Of a stretch of 64,000 nucleotides of DNA, positions 20,769 to 28,428 are shown one piece after another. A program made the position numbers and the translations under genes. The stretch is taken from the NCBI GenBank assembly GCA_030054175.1, contig JASGCM010000007.1, positions 83,399 to 147,398 on the forward strand. Reading direction: 5' to 3'. This stretch comes from Alphaproteobacteria bacterium. Lineage in GTDB: Bacteria; Pseudomonadota; Gammaproteobacteria; Burkholderiales; Burkholderiaceae_C. The first letter of the stretch is position 1. Each line of letters starts with the position of its first letter. The notes below the pieces were generated by a model. The model was not told the DNA's origin and did not search any database. It saw nothing but the letters and a program-made list of their open reading frames with translations.

Positions 20769-21917
20769 ATGGCGGTGACTTTCAATCGCAGTTGGATGGA
20801 CCAAGACCTGTCGACCTTCCGAGACACGGTGGTGCGATTTTTACAAGACGAAGTCGTGCCCGATGACGAAGCGGCCCGGCAACGCGGCCATGTGGGGCAT
20901 GAGATCTGGCGTCGTGCCGGGGAATTGGGCCTGTTGTGCGTAGACATCCCTTCCGAGTACGGCGGCGCCGGCGGCGACTTCCGTCACGAGGCCATCATCC
21001 ACGAAGAAATGGCTCGCCTGGGACTGTCGGGCATGAGCATCGGCGTGCACTCGATCGTTGCACATTACTTGCTCAATCATGGCACCGAGAAGCAAAAGCA
21101 AACCTGGCTGCCGCGCCTGACACGCGGCGAGCGGGTGGGCGCCATCGCCATGACCGAGCCTGGCACCGGCTCGGACCTGCAAGCCATTCGCACCCGAGCT
21201 CAGCCCACTCAAAACGGCTTCACCCTCAATGGCTCAAAGACCTTCATCTCGAATGGCTTTCTTGCCGGACTGTTGCTGGTGGTCTGTCGCACCGATGAGC
21301 AAGCTGGCGCCAAAGGCATGTCGATCCTGCTGCTCGATACACACGACAGCCCCGGATTTAGGGTCGGACGGGTACTCGACAAAATCGGACTGAAAGCCCA
21401 AGACACATCAGAATTGTTTTTTGACGATGTCAGATTACCCGCCGATGCGGTATTGGGCGGACACACGGGACACGGCTTTTACCAGCTCATGAGCGACCTG
21501 CCCTACGAGCGACTGATCATTGGTGTGGGGGCACAAGCGGCCATGGAAGGAGCCTATCACATCACGCTGGAATACACCCGGCAACGCCAAGCTTTCGGAC
21601 AAACCATTGCCCAGTTCCAGAACACCCGCTTCAAATTGGCCGAGATTGCCACCACATTGCAGGTGGGGCGTGCTTTCATGGACCGCTGCGTCCATGACCT
21701 CTTGGCCGGCCAGCTTGACACCGCCACCGCCTCAATGGCCAAGTTGTGGGCCACCGAGCAGCAAGGCAAGGTCATCGACGAGTGTTTGCAGTTGTTTGGC
21801 GGCTATGGCTACATGAGTGAATACCTGATCGCACGCATGTACACCGATGCGCGCATTCAGCGCATCTACGGCGGCACCAACGAAATCATGAAGGAAGTGA
21901 TCGCGCGTGCGCTTTGA
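20769..21917 (+). CDS. Acyl-CoA dehydrogenase
   Basis: A 382-residue FAD-dependent acyl-CoA dehydrogenase of full length. The family signature AMTEPGTGSDLQAIRT is in the middle domain, LNGSKTFISNG follows, and the C-terminal helical domain ends with LFGGYGYMSEYLIARMYTD and IYGGTNEIMKE. It resembles the long-chain or isovaleryl-CoA dehydrogenase-like group; the exact chain length cannot be given. An AAAAGGAG site precedes the ATG. Electron transfer would go to ETF, which is not encoded here. Confidence 0.94.
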   Translation: MAVTFNRSWMDQDLSTFRDTVVRFLQDEVVPDDEAARQRGHVGHEIWRRAGELGLLCVDIPSEYGGAGGDFRHEAIIHEEMARLGLSGMSIGVHSIVAHYLLNHGTEKQKQTWLPRLTRGERVGAIAMTEPGTGSDLQAIRTRAQPTQNGFTLNGSKTFISNGFLAGLLLVVCRTDEQAGAKGMSILLLDTHDSPGFRVGRVLDKIGLKAQDTSELFFDDVRLPADAVLGGHTGHGFYQLMSDLPYERLIIGVGAQAAMEGAYHITLEYTRQRQAFGQTIAQFQNTRFKLAEIATTLQVGRAFMDRCVHDLLAGQLDTATASMAKLWATEQQGKVIDECLQLFGGYGYMSEYLIARMYTDARIQRIYGGTNEIMKEVIARAL

Positions 21918-21930
21918 GCACCGAAGGGAT

Positions 21931-22629
21931 TTAACCCAGATCAAACTCAAGGACTCGACGCATCCAATCGTCTTGGCTGATGCCGGCCCATTGGGCGCAC
22001 AGGACATGATCTCCGGCCGCCTCGGTCAACAAGGCCTGGAAACATTGCCGCTCTATTGAACGCGAAGTCCGTTGCAACACCTGCGCAAGCGATGTGCGCC
22101 GCACCCATGTCGCCCAATCGGTATCTGGCGGGGGTTGCCCGCCATTCCAGAGCGGTTTTTGAGCTTCGGATCGAATGGCCAGCAAGGTCTGTTCTATTTC
22201 TTGATGGGCTTGAATGAACTGAAGTTGGGTCGCCTGGTTCGGTCTCAGATCGCGACAGACCATCAGTTTCAGGCCTTGAGCATGCTCAGACAAGCCCATG
22301 CAAACCGCCAAAATGGGAAGCTGATTCCCTTCATGACCCAGCAAATTGACGTGCCGCCAAACCGTAGGCGATGTGCTTGGCGCCAATTCCTGTTCCAGAA
22401 TGGAAGCCAGTTTGAACCGGGTGTCCGAACTCAACACCGACTCGATGGTTCGCCCCCGCCAGTAGCGCAAATCGCTCTCCTCATAATCGGCCGAATGCCA
22501 CAGATCCAGGATCTGGCCATCGACGTCGATCAACATCGATAGATCGTGGATTTTCTCCAGCCAACGCTTGACCCATTCAGGGGGCAAGTGGTCCAAGGGA
22601 TCAACCGCTAAGATCTGTGCTTCTGTCAT
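21931..22629 (-). CDS. Short PpsR/CrtJ-like PAS protein with degenerate Fis-type HTH
   Basis: A 232-residue protein. Residues 15-130 resemble the N-terminal domain and first PAS of the photosynthesis repressor PpsR (the DLSMLIDVDGQILDL segment, WRHVNLLGHEGNQLPIL, and the closing CRDLRP), then a glutamine-containing helical linker. The last 55 residues look like a divergent Fis-type helix-turn-helix, with ERQCFQALL matching the HTH cysteine region of PpsR (Cys196 here). PpsR is normally about 465 residues; the second PAS domain is missing. DNA binding is uncertain because the recognition helix is poorly kept. No photosynthesis genes lie in the window. ATG at 22629 is chosen; a TTG at 22674 would extend it by 15 residues. 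Confidence 0.5.
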   Translation of the reverse strand: MTEAQILAVDPLDHLPPEWVKRWLEKIHDLSMLIDVDGQILDLWHSADYEESDLRYWRGRTIESVLSSDTRFKLASILEQELAPSTSPTVWRHVNLLGHEGNQLPILAVCMGLSEHAQGLKLMVCRDLRPNQATQLQFIQAHQEIEQTLLAIRSEAQKPLWNGGQPPPDTDWATWVRRTSLAQVLQRTSRSIERQCFQALLTEAAGDHVLCAQWAGISQDDWMRRVLEFDLG

Positions 22630-22800
22630 CAACCAATCCGAGTTCAATGGTGTGAAGGGGGCGGAACCTGACAACGCAAAAAATCAAATGCGCTGTCGAT
22701 GCTGACCTCAATAGGGTCAACACCAAGCCCATCATAATGAATATTTAGGTATTCAAAAAGACCCCGTCCGATGCACCGGGTGAGCAAGCCGTGTACATGC
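22630..22800. other. AT-richer gap between pgi and the PpsR-like gene
   Basis: This 171-base gap has a locally low GC stretch (around 22733-22760). On the minus strand it contains the inverted repeat TGACC-N7-GGTCA (about 22703-22719) and a GC-rich partial hairpin followed by TCTTTTT (22756-22785), which may end the eda-pgi transcript. No clear promoter for the PpsR-like gene and no TGT-N12-ACA PpsR box was found. Confidence 0.35.
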
Positions 22801-24396
22801 TCAAGCCCCCGAGCCACTCGCCATATCTCGAACCATGGTCTTGCCCAATTCCACGCCCCACTGGTCATAGGGGTTGATGCCCCACAAGGCAGCCTGGCAA
22901 AACACCTTGTGCTCATAGAGGGCGATCAATGTCCCCAGGCTCTGCGGCGAGAGCCGATCCATCCACACGATTGAGTTGGGGCTGTTGCCCACATAGGTGC
23001 GGTGTGGGCACAAGCGCCGCGCTTCTTCTTCGCTCATTCCTTCGGCTTGCAAAGCCACCAAGGTACGCTCCGCGTCCCGCCCCAAGGCCAAGGCCTGGGC
23101 TTGGGCCAGCAAGTTGCCAAGAACGACCTCTTGATGTGACTGGGCCAAGGGCAACGAACTGTCGGTTTGCAACACCCCAATGAAATCCACCGGCACGGTG
23201 TGCGTGCCCTGATGGAGCAACTGGAAGTAAGCATGCTGGCCGTCGCTACCCAGGCCACCCCAGACTACCGGGGCGGTAGACACCGCCACAGGGCTGCCAT
23301 CGATGTGGGTGCGCTTGCCGTTGGATTCCATCTCAAGCTGTTGGATGAACGCAGGAAACAGGGACAGGCCATAAGCATAAGGCGCCAAGTTCAAGGTATG
23401 GGCTTGCAGAAAATGTTGATTCCACGCACCCAACAAGGCCATCGTCAGAGGTAAATTATGTTGTGCATCAGCCGACAAAAAATGCTCATCCATGGCCCTC
23501 GCACCTTGTAAAAATGCTTTAAAGGCCGAAGATCCAATGGCCATGGCCAAGGGCAATCCAATGGCCGACCAGACCGAATACCGGCCACCGACCCAATCCC
23601 AAAATGAAAACGTCTGCTCAGGCATGAAGCCCTGTTGCCGCGCCAGATCTGTCTTGGCGGTCACGGCCACCCAATGGGGGGCCTGACGCTCAACCGGACA
23701 GCCTGCGTCTTGCAACCAGCGCCGTGCCGATGCCGCCAGGGTCAGTGTCTCTTGGGTGGTGAAGGTCTTGCTCTGGACGATAAAGCCAGTGCGTGCCGGC
23801 TGCAATCCAGCCAACACCGATTGCAGCGCCAACGGATCGGGGTTGGACACAAAGTGAACCCGCAAGGAACTGCTGGCAGCGCCGCCATCGCGAACAGCCA
23901 AGGCCTGACATGCCATGCGCGGCCCCAGGTCCGACCCACCGATCCCGATGTTCACGACATCGGTGATGATCTGACCATCGAGACCCCGCCAATGGCCATT
24001 GCGAGCGCGTTCGGCAAAGGATAAAAAGCGATCCAGCTCAAGCTCAACCAGCCCAGACACCTTGTCTCCCCAGGGTGGGTTCTTCACAAACGAACCACGC
24101 AAGGCGACATGCAAAGCAGCTCTGCCCTCGGTGACATTGACGAGTTCACCAGCGAATAAATCACGCGCACGGGTCATCACTTGCATTTGCTCGGCCCATT
24201 GGTGCAGGGCGTGTAAGACGGACTGATCGACGCGTTGGCGGCTGGCATCCAGTTGCAAGCCTGCAGCCTGCAAGTTCAGGGACTGGGTTCGCGCCGAGTC
24301 AGCCAACAAATGAGACAAAGACAAAGGGTGTTGGCTCGCCAAACGGCCAAGGGTCTGCCAAGCAGGGGTGAGTTCGGGGCGGGTGAAGGTCGTCAT
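22801..24396 (-). CDS. pgi: Glucose-6-phosphate isomerase
   Basis: A 531-residue phosphoglucose isomerase that interconverts glucose-6-phosphate and fructose-6-phosphate. Signatures are NIGIGGSDLGP, SKTFTTQETL, the first PGI signature near FSFWDWVGGRYSVWSAIGLP, the catalytic Glu-containing QLEMESNGK, and the C-terminal EHKVFCQAALWGINPYDQWGVELGK with the catalytic Lys. Length and motifs are complete. It lies 15 bases after eda, so the pair probably forms an operon for hexose-phosphate flow through the Entner-Doudoroff path. Confidence 0.97.
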   Translation of the reverse strand: MTTFTRPELTPAWQTLGRLASQHPLSLSHLLADSARTQSLNLQAAGLQLDASRQRVDQSVLHALHQWAEQMQVMTRARDLFAGELVNVTEGRAALHVALRGSFVKNPPWGDKVSGLVELELDRFLSFAERARNGHWRGLDGQIITDVVNIGIGGSDLGPRMACQALAVRDGGAASSSLRVHFVSNPDPLALQSVLAGLQPARTGFIVQSKTFTTQETLTLAASARRWLQDAGCPVERQAPHWVAVTAKTDLARQQGFMPEQTFSFWDWVGGRYSVWSAIGLPLAMAIGSSAFKAFLQGARAMDEHFLSADAQHNLPLTMALLGAWNQHFLQAHTLNLAPYAYGLSLFPAFIQQLEMESNGKRTHIDGSPVAVSTAPVVWGGLGSDGQHAYFQLLHQGTHTVPVDFIGVLQTDSSLPLAQSHQEVVLGNLLAQAQALALGRDAERTLVALQAEGMSEEEARRLCPHRTYVGNSPNSIVWMDRLSPQSLGTLIALYEHKVFCQAALWGINPYDQWGVELGKTMVRDMASGSGA

Positions 24397-24411
24397 GGCG
24401 TGGTGATGGCC

Positions 24412-25086
24412 TTAAGGGTTAACCGATTGTGCAACGGCGCAAGCTTCGCAAGCCAGGCGTGTGATGGCGAGCCAGTCGGCAGCCTCCAATAGTGACAAGG
24501 GAGCGAGCCATGAGCCCCCTACCATGGCCACATTGGGTTGACTCAAAAACTCAGCCAGATTCGCGGCTGAAACCCCGCCAGTCGGACACAGCATGATATC
24601 GGCCAACGGCCCAGCCATGGCCTTGACCATCGACAGCCCCCCCGCCTGGGCAGCAGGGAACAGCTTGACGGTCCGGTAGCCCCAGTCGCGCGCCCGCATC
24701 GCCTCGGAAGGCGTCATGACGCCGGGCATGAAGGGCATGCCCTGATCTTGCGCCGCCTGATGCAACTCTGGCGTCAGTCCGGGAGAAAGGGCGAAAGTCG
24801 CTCCCGCCTCACGCACCTGGCGCATTTCAGTTGCCTGGGTCACCGTACCTGCGCCCACATGCATGGCGGGTACTTCACGCGCCACCGCTTCGATGCCGTG
24901 CAAACCTGCGGCATGACGCAAGGTAATTTCCATCACATCAATGCCACCCGCCAGCAAAGCGTGGGCCAACGGAACGGCCTGGTTGGGGTGGGTGATGACG
25001 ATCACCGGAATCACCCGGGATTGAAAAGCCAAGCTGCTCGCAGCGCCTGATGGTTTATTCATGAATGGCGTTGAGGGTCTGGGCAT
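24412..25086 (-). CDS. eda: KDPG/KHG aldolase
   Basis: A 224-residue class I aldolase that cleaves 2-keto-3-deoxy-6-phosphogluconate to pyruvate and glyceraldehyde-3-phosphate. Visible motifs are GGIDVMEITLRH with the catalytic Glu, GAGTVTQ, the Schiff-base Lys in YRTVKLFPA, and CPTGGV for phosphate binding. The ATG at 25086 has a good AAGGGGGT site 7 bases upstream; a second ATG at 25062 has none. The 6-phosphogluconate dehydratase (edd) is not in the window. Confidence 0.94.
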   Translation of the reverse strand: MPRPSTPFMNKPSGAASSLAFQSRVIPVIVITHPNQAVPLAHALLAGGIDVMEITLRHAAGLHGIEAVAREVPAMHVGAGTVTQATEMRQVREAGATFALSPGLTPELHQAAQDQGMPFMPGVMTPSEAMRARDWGYRTVKLFPAAQAGGLSMVKAMAGPLADIMLCPTGGVSAANLAEFLSQPNVAMVGGSWLAPLSLLEAADWLAITRLACEACAVAQSVNP

Positions 25087-25210
25087 TTGGATACCCCCTT
25101 AGGTTCCGAATACAGACCACACTCTAACCTGACTGGACTGTAATCTGCCACTGGGGTTTAGCCAGTGGACTACACTGCAATGCTACGACCTCGACTTTGA
25201 CCCCTTACCC

Positions 25211-25771
25211 ATGGCCCTCAAATCCACCATTTACAAAGCCAATCTCTCGGTGGCAGACATCGATCATGGTTACTATGCCGACCACGCCCTGACTCTGGCT
25301 CGACACCCCAACGAGACCGATGAGCGCATGATGGTGCGTATCCTGGCCTTGGCCCTCAATGCGCATGAATTGACCGACATCTGCCAGGGGGATGGCACCT
25401 TGGCCTTTGGCGCCGGTTTATCCGACCCCGATGACCCCGACCTGTCATTGAAAGACTTCACCGGGGCGATACGGCTTTGGGCCGAGGTGGGCCAACCGGA
25501 AGAAAAGCCCTTGCTCAAAGCCTGTCAAAAGGCCGACGTGGTGAGGCTTTATGCCTTTCACCATGCTGCCGAAGTGTGGTGGCGCACCATGCAGAGCAAG
25601 GTACAGCGACTGGACAAATTACAGATTTGGCGCGTGCCTTCAGAAAGCGCTCAAGCCATGTCTCGCATGGCCGAGCGCAGCATGCAACTACAGGCCACAG
25701 TGCAAGACGGCGCCGTCTCATTCTCGGGCGCCAAAGACGGACTCCACATCGAGCTGGAACGCTGGAAATAA
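25211..25771 (+). CDS. yaeQ: YaeQ family protein
   Basis: A 186-residue protein of the YaeQ family, close to the usual 180 residues. It starts with ALKSTIYKANLSVADIDHGYY, continues with TLARHPNETDERMMVRIL, and has LWAEVGQPEEK and a conserved C-terminal region. YaeQ has a restriction-endonuclease-like fold with unknown activity; early claims of a role in transcription elongation are weak. It stands alone, divergent from eda, and is followed directly by a repeat cluster. Confidence 0.92.
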   Translation: MALKSTIYKANLSVADIDHGYYADHALTLARHPNETDERMMVRILALALNAHELTDICQGDGTLAFGAGLSDPDDPDLSLKDFTGAIRLWAEVGQPEEKPLLKACQKADVVRLYAFHHAAEVWWRTMQSKVQRLDKLQIWRVPSESAQAMSRMAERSMQLQATVQDGAVSFSGAKDGLHIELERWK

Positions 25772-25782
25772 AGCCCTTTGCA

Positions 25783-25828
25783 GAAATTGGAAATTGGGGT
25801 CATGAAATTGGGGTCTGACCCCAATTTC
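25783..25828. repeat. Dispersed palindrome, copy 3 (between yaeQ and a pseudogene)
   Basis: One full palindrome with core GGGGTCTGACCCC at 25804-25828, preceded by a short GAAATTGG unit and a partial GAAATTGGGGTCAT unit. It lies 11 bases after the yaeQ stop and ends 3 bases from the original stop codon of the minus-strand Bug pseudogene (25832). Confidence 0.93.
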
Positions 25829-25831
25829 TAC

Positions 25832-26767
25832 TTATTCGATGCGAGCCCCTGAGGACTTCACGATTTGGGCGGCATTATCCCAATCGGCACGCAAGATGCG
25901 TTGAAAATCATCTGAGCTGATCAGGCTGATTTACACACCCAGGCGGGCGAAGCGTTCGGCCACTGCCGGGTCGCCCAGGGCCTTGGCCACTGCCGCGTTG
26001 ATCTTGTCGATCTCGACCTTGGGGGTGCCCGCCGGTGCCAACAGGCCAAACCATGAGTCAAAGCGATAGCCCGGAAAACCTGACTCGGCCACAGTGGGCA
26101 ATTCCGGCATGAATTTCGAACGTTGTTGCCCGGTATAGGCCAACAGTTTGATGCGCGGGTCGTTGCGGAAACCAGCCAGACCGATGGTGGCCGAAGTCAC
26201 CGCCTGGGTGCGTCCGGCCAGCACCTCATTGACTGCGTCACCGGTAGACTTCAGCGGAATGTGCTGCATCTGCAAGCCCGCCCGGGCTGCGAACGAGGCT
26301 GAACCCAGGTGGGTGGCACTGCCGTTGCCAGCCGATGAGTAGTTGTAGGCTCCTGGCTTGGCTTTGATGACTCGAACAAAATCCGCCAGGTTTTGCACGC
26401 CCAGGTTGGCAGGTGCAGCAATCACATATCCGGTGAACCCGACCAATGACACACCGACAAAGTCTTTCAAAGGGTCATAAGGCAATTTGGCGTACAAATG
26501 ACCGGACAGATGGTGGCTGGCCGCAGCCACGAACAAGGTGTTGCCGTCCGGCGTGGACTTGGCCACCTGGGCGGTGCCGACGGTGCCACCGGCGCCGGGT
26601 TTGTTTTCAATGACCACATTGGCGCCCAGTGTCTGCCCCAATTCGGCACTGAAGGTACGGGTGATGGTATCTTGAACCGCGCCGGAACCGTAGGGCACCA
26701 CCAGATGGATGGTGCGGGTCTGGGCCCAAGCCGCAGATGACAAAGACAGCGCCAAGGTGGTGCCAAG
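25832..26767 (-). pseudogene. Bug/TctC-type solute-binding protein, fused and truncated
   Basis: The frame reads from the end of a signal peptide (LSLSSAAWAQT) through VVPYGSGAVQDTITR, ENKPGAGGTVGTAQVAKS, and YNYSSAGNGSATHLGS, the usual core of Bug-family (tripartite tricarboxylate) binding proteins. Two defects are seen. Its start codon and first residues are gone because it is joined in frame to a broken peptidase-M20 gene at about 26767. A nonsense codon (TAA, 25931-25933) follows RFARLGV, after which the same frame continues with a normal family tail (SSDDFQRILRADWDNA) to TAA at 25832. It is therefore very probably inactive. Confidence 0.85.
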
Positions 26768-27817
26768 CGAGGTGTTGTGAATGATGCAGGGACCTGGCCC
26801 ATGATCGGGCATGCGGTGATCTCCGTCCCCATTGCCGATGAAGGCATAGCAACCAGGCCTGACTCGCAGCATGTGGGCAAAGTCTTCGGCGGCAAAACGG
26901 GCTTCGGTGGCGTGGTTCACCACCGGCGGAGAGGCACGGCGGAACTCGATATCGGCCCGGCAACCATAAGACTCGGCTGTGTGCTGGGCCTGACGTCGCA
27001 AGGCAGCCTCCAGATCATCCAAGGCCCTGTCGCTGAAGGTCCGCAAAGTGCCTCCTACCCAAGCCAGATCAGGGATCACGTTCGGGGCGACCGAACCTTG
27101 TATTTGCGTCACGGCCAACAAAGCCCGCTCGCGAGAGTCGACCACTCGGGCCACCAGCGTTTACAATTGTTGCCCCAGGCTGATCACGGCAGCAATGGGG
27201 TCGATGCCGGTATGGGGCACCGAAGCGTGGGTTCCTTTGCCGTGGATGGTCACGCGCCTGGTGTTGCTGGAAGCCATGAAAGGCCCTGGATTGACGGCGA
27301 AACCCCCGGTGCGCCCAATCGGGTAGTTGTGCAAGGCAAACACAGCATCACAGGGGAAACGCTCGAAGAGTCCCTCTTGCGCCATTTTCAAGGAACCGCT
27401 TTGCCCATTTCTTCAGCCGGTTGAAAAATAAAATTCACCGTGCCGGAGAAATCGCGGTGTTGTGACAAGTGCCAAGCCGCTGCCAACAACATGGTGGTGT
27501 GACCGTCGTGGCCGCAGGCGTGCATGCGTCCATCGTGCAGAGACCGATGCGGGAAGTGATTTTCCCTCCTGCAAAGGCAAAGCGTCCATGTCGGCGCGCA
27601 ATCCAATGCTGCGCGTACCTGGCTTGCGGCCTTTCAACACCCCCACCACGCCGGTGCCTGCGATGCCTGTGTGTACCTCCAGGCCCCACTCGCAGAGCAA
27701 GTTGGATACCAAAGCCGAAGTGCGGTGCTCCTCAAAGCCCAACTCGGGATGGGCATGAATATCACGCCGCAAAGCGACGAAACGATCGATGTTTTGGAAT
27801 GCGTCAAGTATGGCCAT
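26768..27817 (-). pseudogene. M20-family amidohydrolase (hippurate hydrolase-like), multiply broken
   Basis: Pieces of a metal-dependent amidohydrolase lie in order but in different frames: ALRRDIHAHPELGFEEHRTS, then [20 protein letters not shown] (the CGHDGH metal motif), EEMGK, EGLFERFPCDAVFALHN, and VTIHGKGTHASVPHTGIDPI. The breaks are one extra A in a four-A run (about 27560-27563), one lost base near 27393-27402, and a TAA (27161-27163) where the family has Gln. The last 20 or so residues are deleted and the gene runs into the Bug gene. At least four lesions show this is an old pseudogene. The original start was ATG 27817 or GTG 27847. Confidence 0.9.
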
Positions 27818-27852
27818 AACGTGATTTTGGCATGACGTCATCAGCACCGAAA

Positions 27853-27920
27853 GAAATTGGGGTCAGACCCCAATTATTCTGACCCCAATTTTCTGACCCC
27901 AATTTCCTCACCCCAATTTC
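27853..27920. repeat. Dispersed palindrome, copy 4, a cluster of units overlapping the epimerase 3' end
   Basis: A full palindrome with core GGGGTCAGACCCC (27859-27871), followed by three further CCCCAATT half-units (to 27920). The outermost unit overlaps the last codons and stop of the epimerase gene (stop 27908-27910). With copy 3 it brackets the M20/Bug pseudogene. Confidence 0.93.
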
Positions 27921-28390
27921 TCCAGTTTCTGAAAGGCCGATACGACCTCGGGAGGGGCTTGGACCAATTCGATCAGAACGCCCTCGCCGGCAATGGGGAA
28001 TTCATCGTTGGCCTTGGGGTGCAAGAAGCAGATGTCAAACCCTGCAGCGCCACGGCGGATGCCGCCGGGTGCGAAACGAACGCCTTGGGACGTCAGCCAT
28101 TCGACGGCAGCGGGCAGGTGATCGATCCACAAACCGATGTGGTTGAGCGGGGTGGCATGAACTGCCGGTTTTTTCTCAGGGTCGAGCGGCTGCATCAAAT
28201 CCACTTCCACCTTGAAAGGACCACTTCCTATGGCACAGATGTCTTCATCCACGTTTTCCCGCTCGCTGCGAAAGGTGCCGGTGACTTCCAAGCCCAACAT
28301 GTCCACCCACAGCTTTTGCAGGCGTAATTTATCGGGTCCGCCGATGGCGATTTGCTGGACACCCAGCACTTTGAATGGGCGATGGCTCAT
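27908..28390 (-). CDS. Methylmalonyl-CoA epimerase-like VOC protein
   Basis: A 160-residue protein of the vicinal-oxygen-chelate (glyoxalase) fold, with [19 protein letters not shown] and a final [11 protein letters not shown] carrying the metal-ligand His and Glu positions. It lies at the end of the propionyl-CoA carboxylase/mutase cluster, so conversion of (S)- to (R)-methylmalonyl-CoA is the likely role. It is less close to the classical epimerases than the length suggests, so the substrate is inferred. The last residues (EKLG and stop) are encoded by a unit of the dispersed palindrome, evidence that the repeat inserted at and rewrote the 3' end. Confidence 0.78.
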   Translation of the reverse strand: MSHRPFKVLGVQQIAIGGPDKLRLQKLWVDMLGLEVTGTFRSERENVDEDICAIGSGPFKVEVDLMQPLDPEKKPAVHATPLNHIGLWIDHLPAAVEWLTSQGVRFAPGGIRRGAAGFDICFLHPKANDEFPIAGEGVLIELVQAPPEVVSAFQKLEKLG

Positions 28391-28404
28391 GTCTGTTTCC
28401 TTGC

Positions 28405-28428
28405 GAAATTGGGGTCTGACCCCAATTT
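28405..28428. repeat. Dispersed palindrome, copy 5 (between pccA and the epimerase)
   Basis: A single clean palindrome with core GGGGTCTGACCCC. Its last two bases form part of the pccA stop codon TAA (28427-28429, minus strand), and it fills most of the 36-base gap to the epimerase start. Confidence 0.95.
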
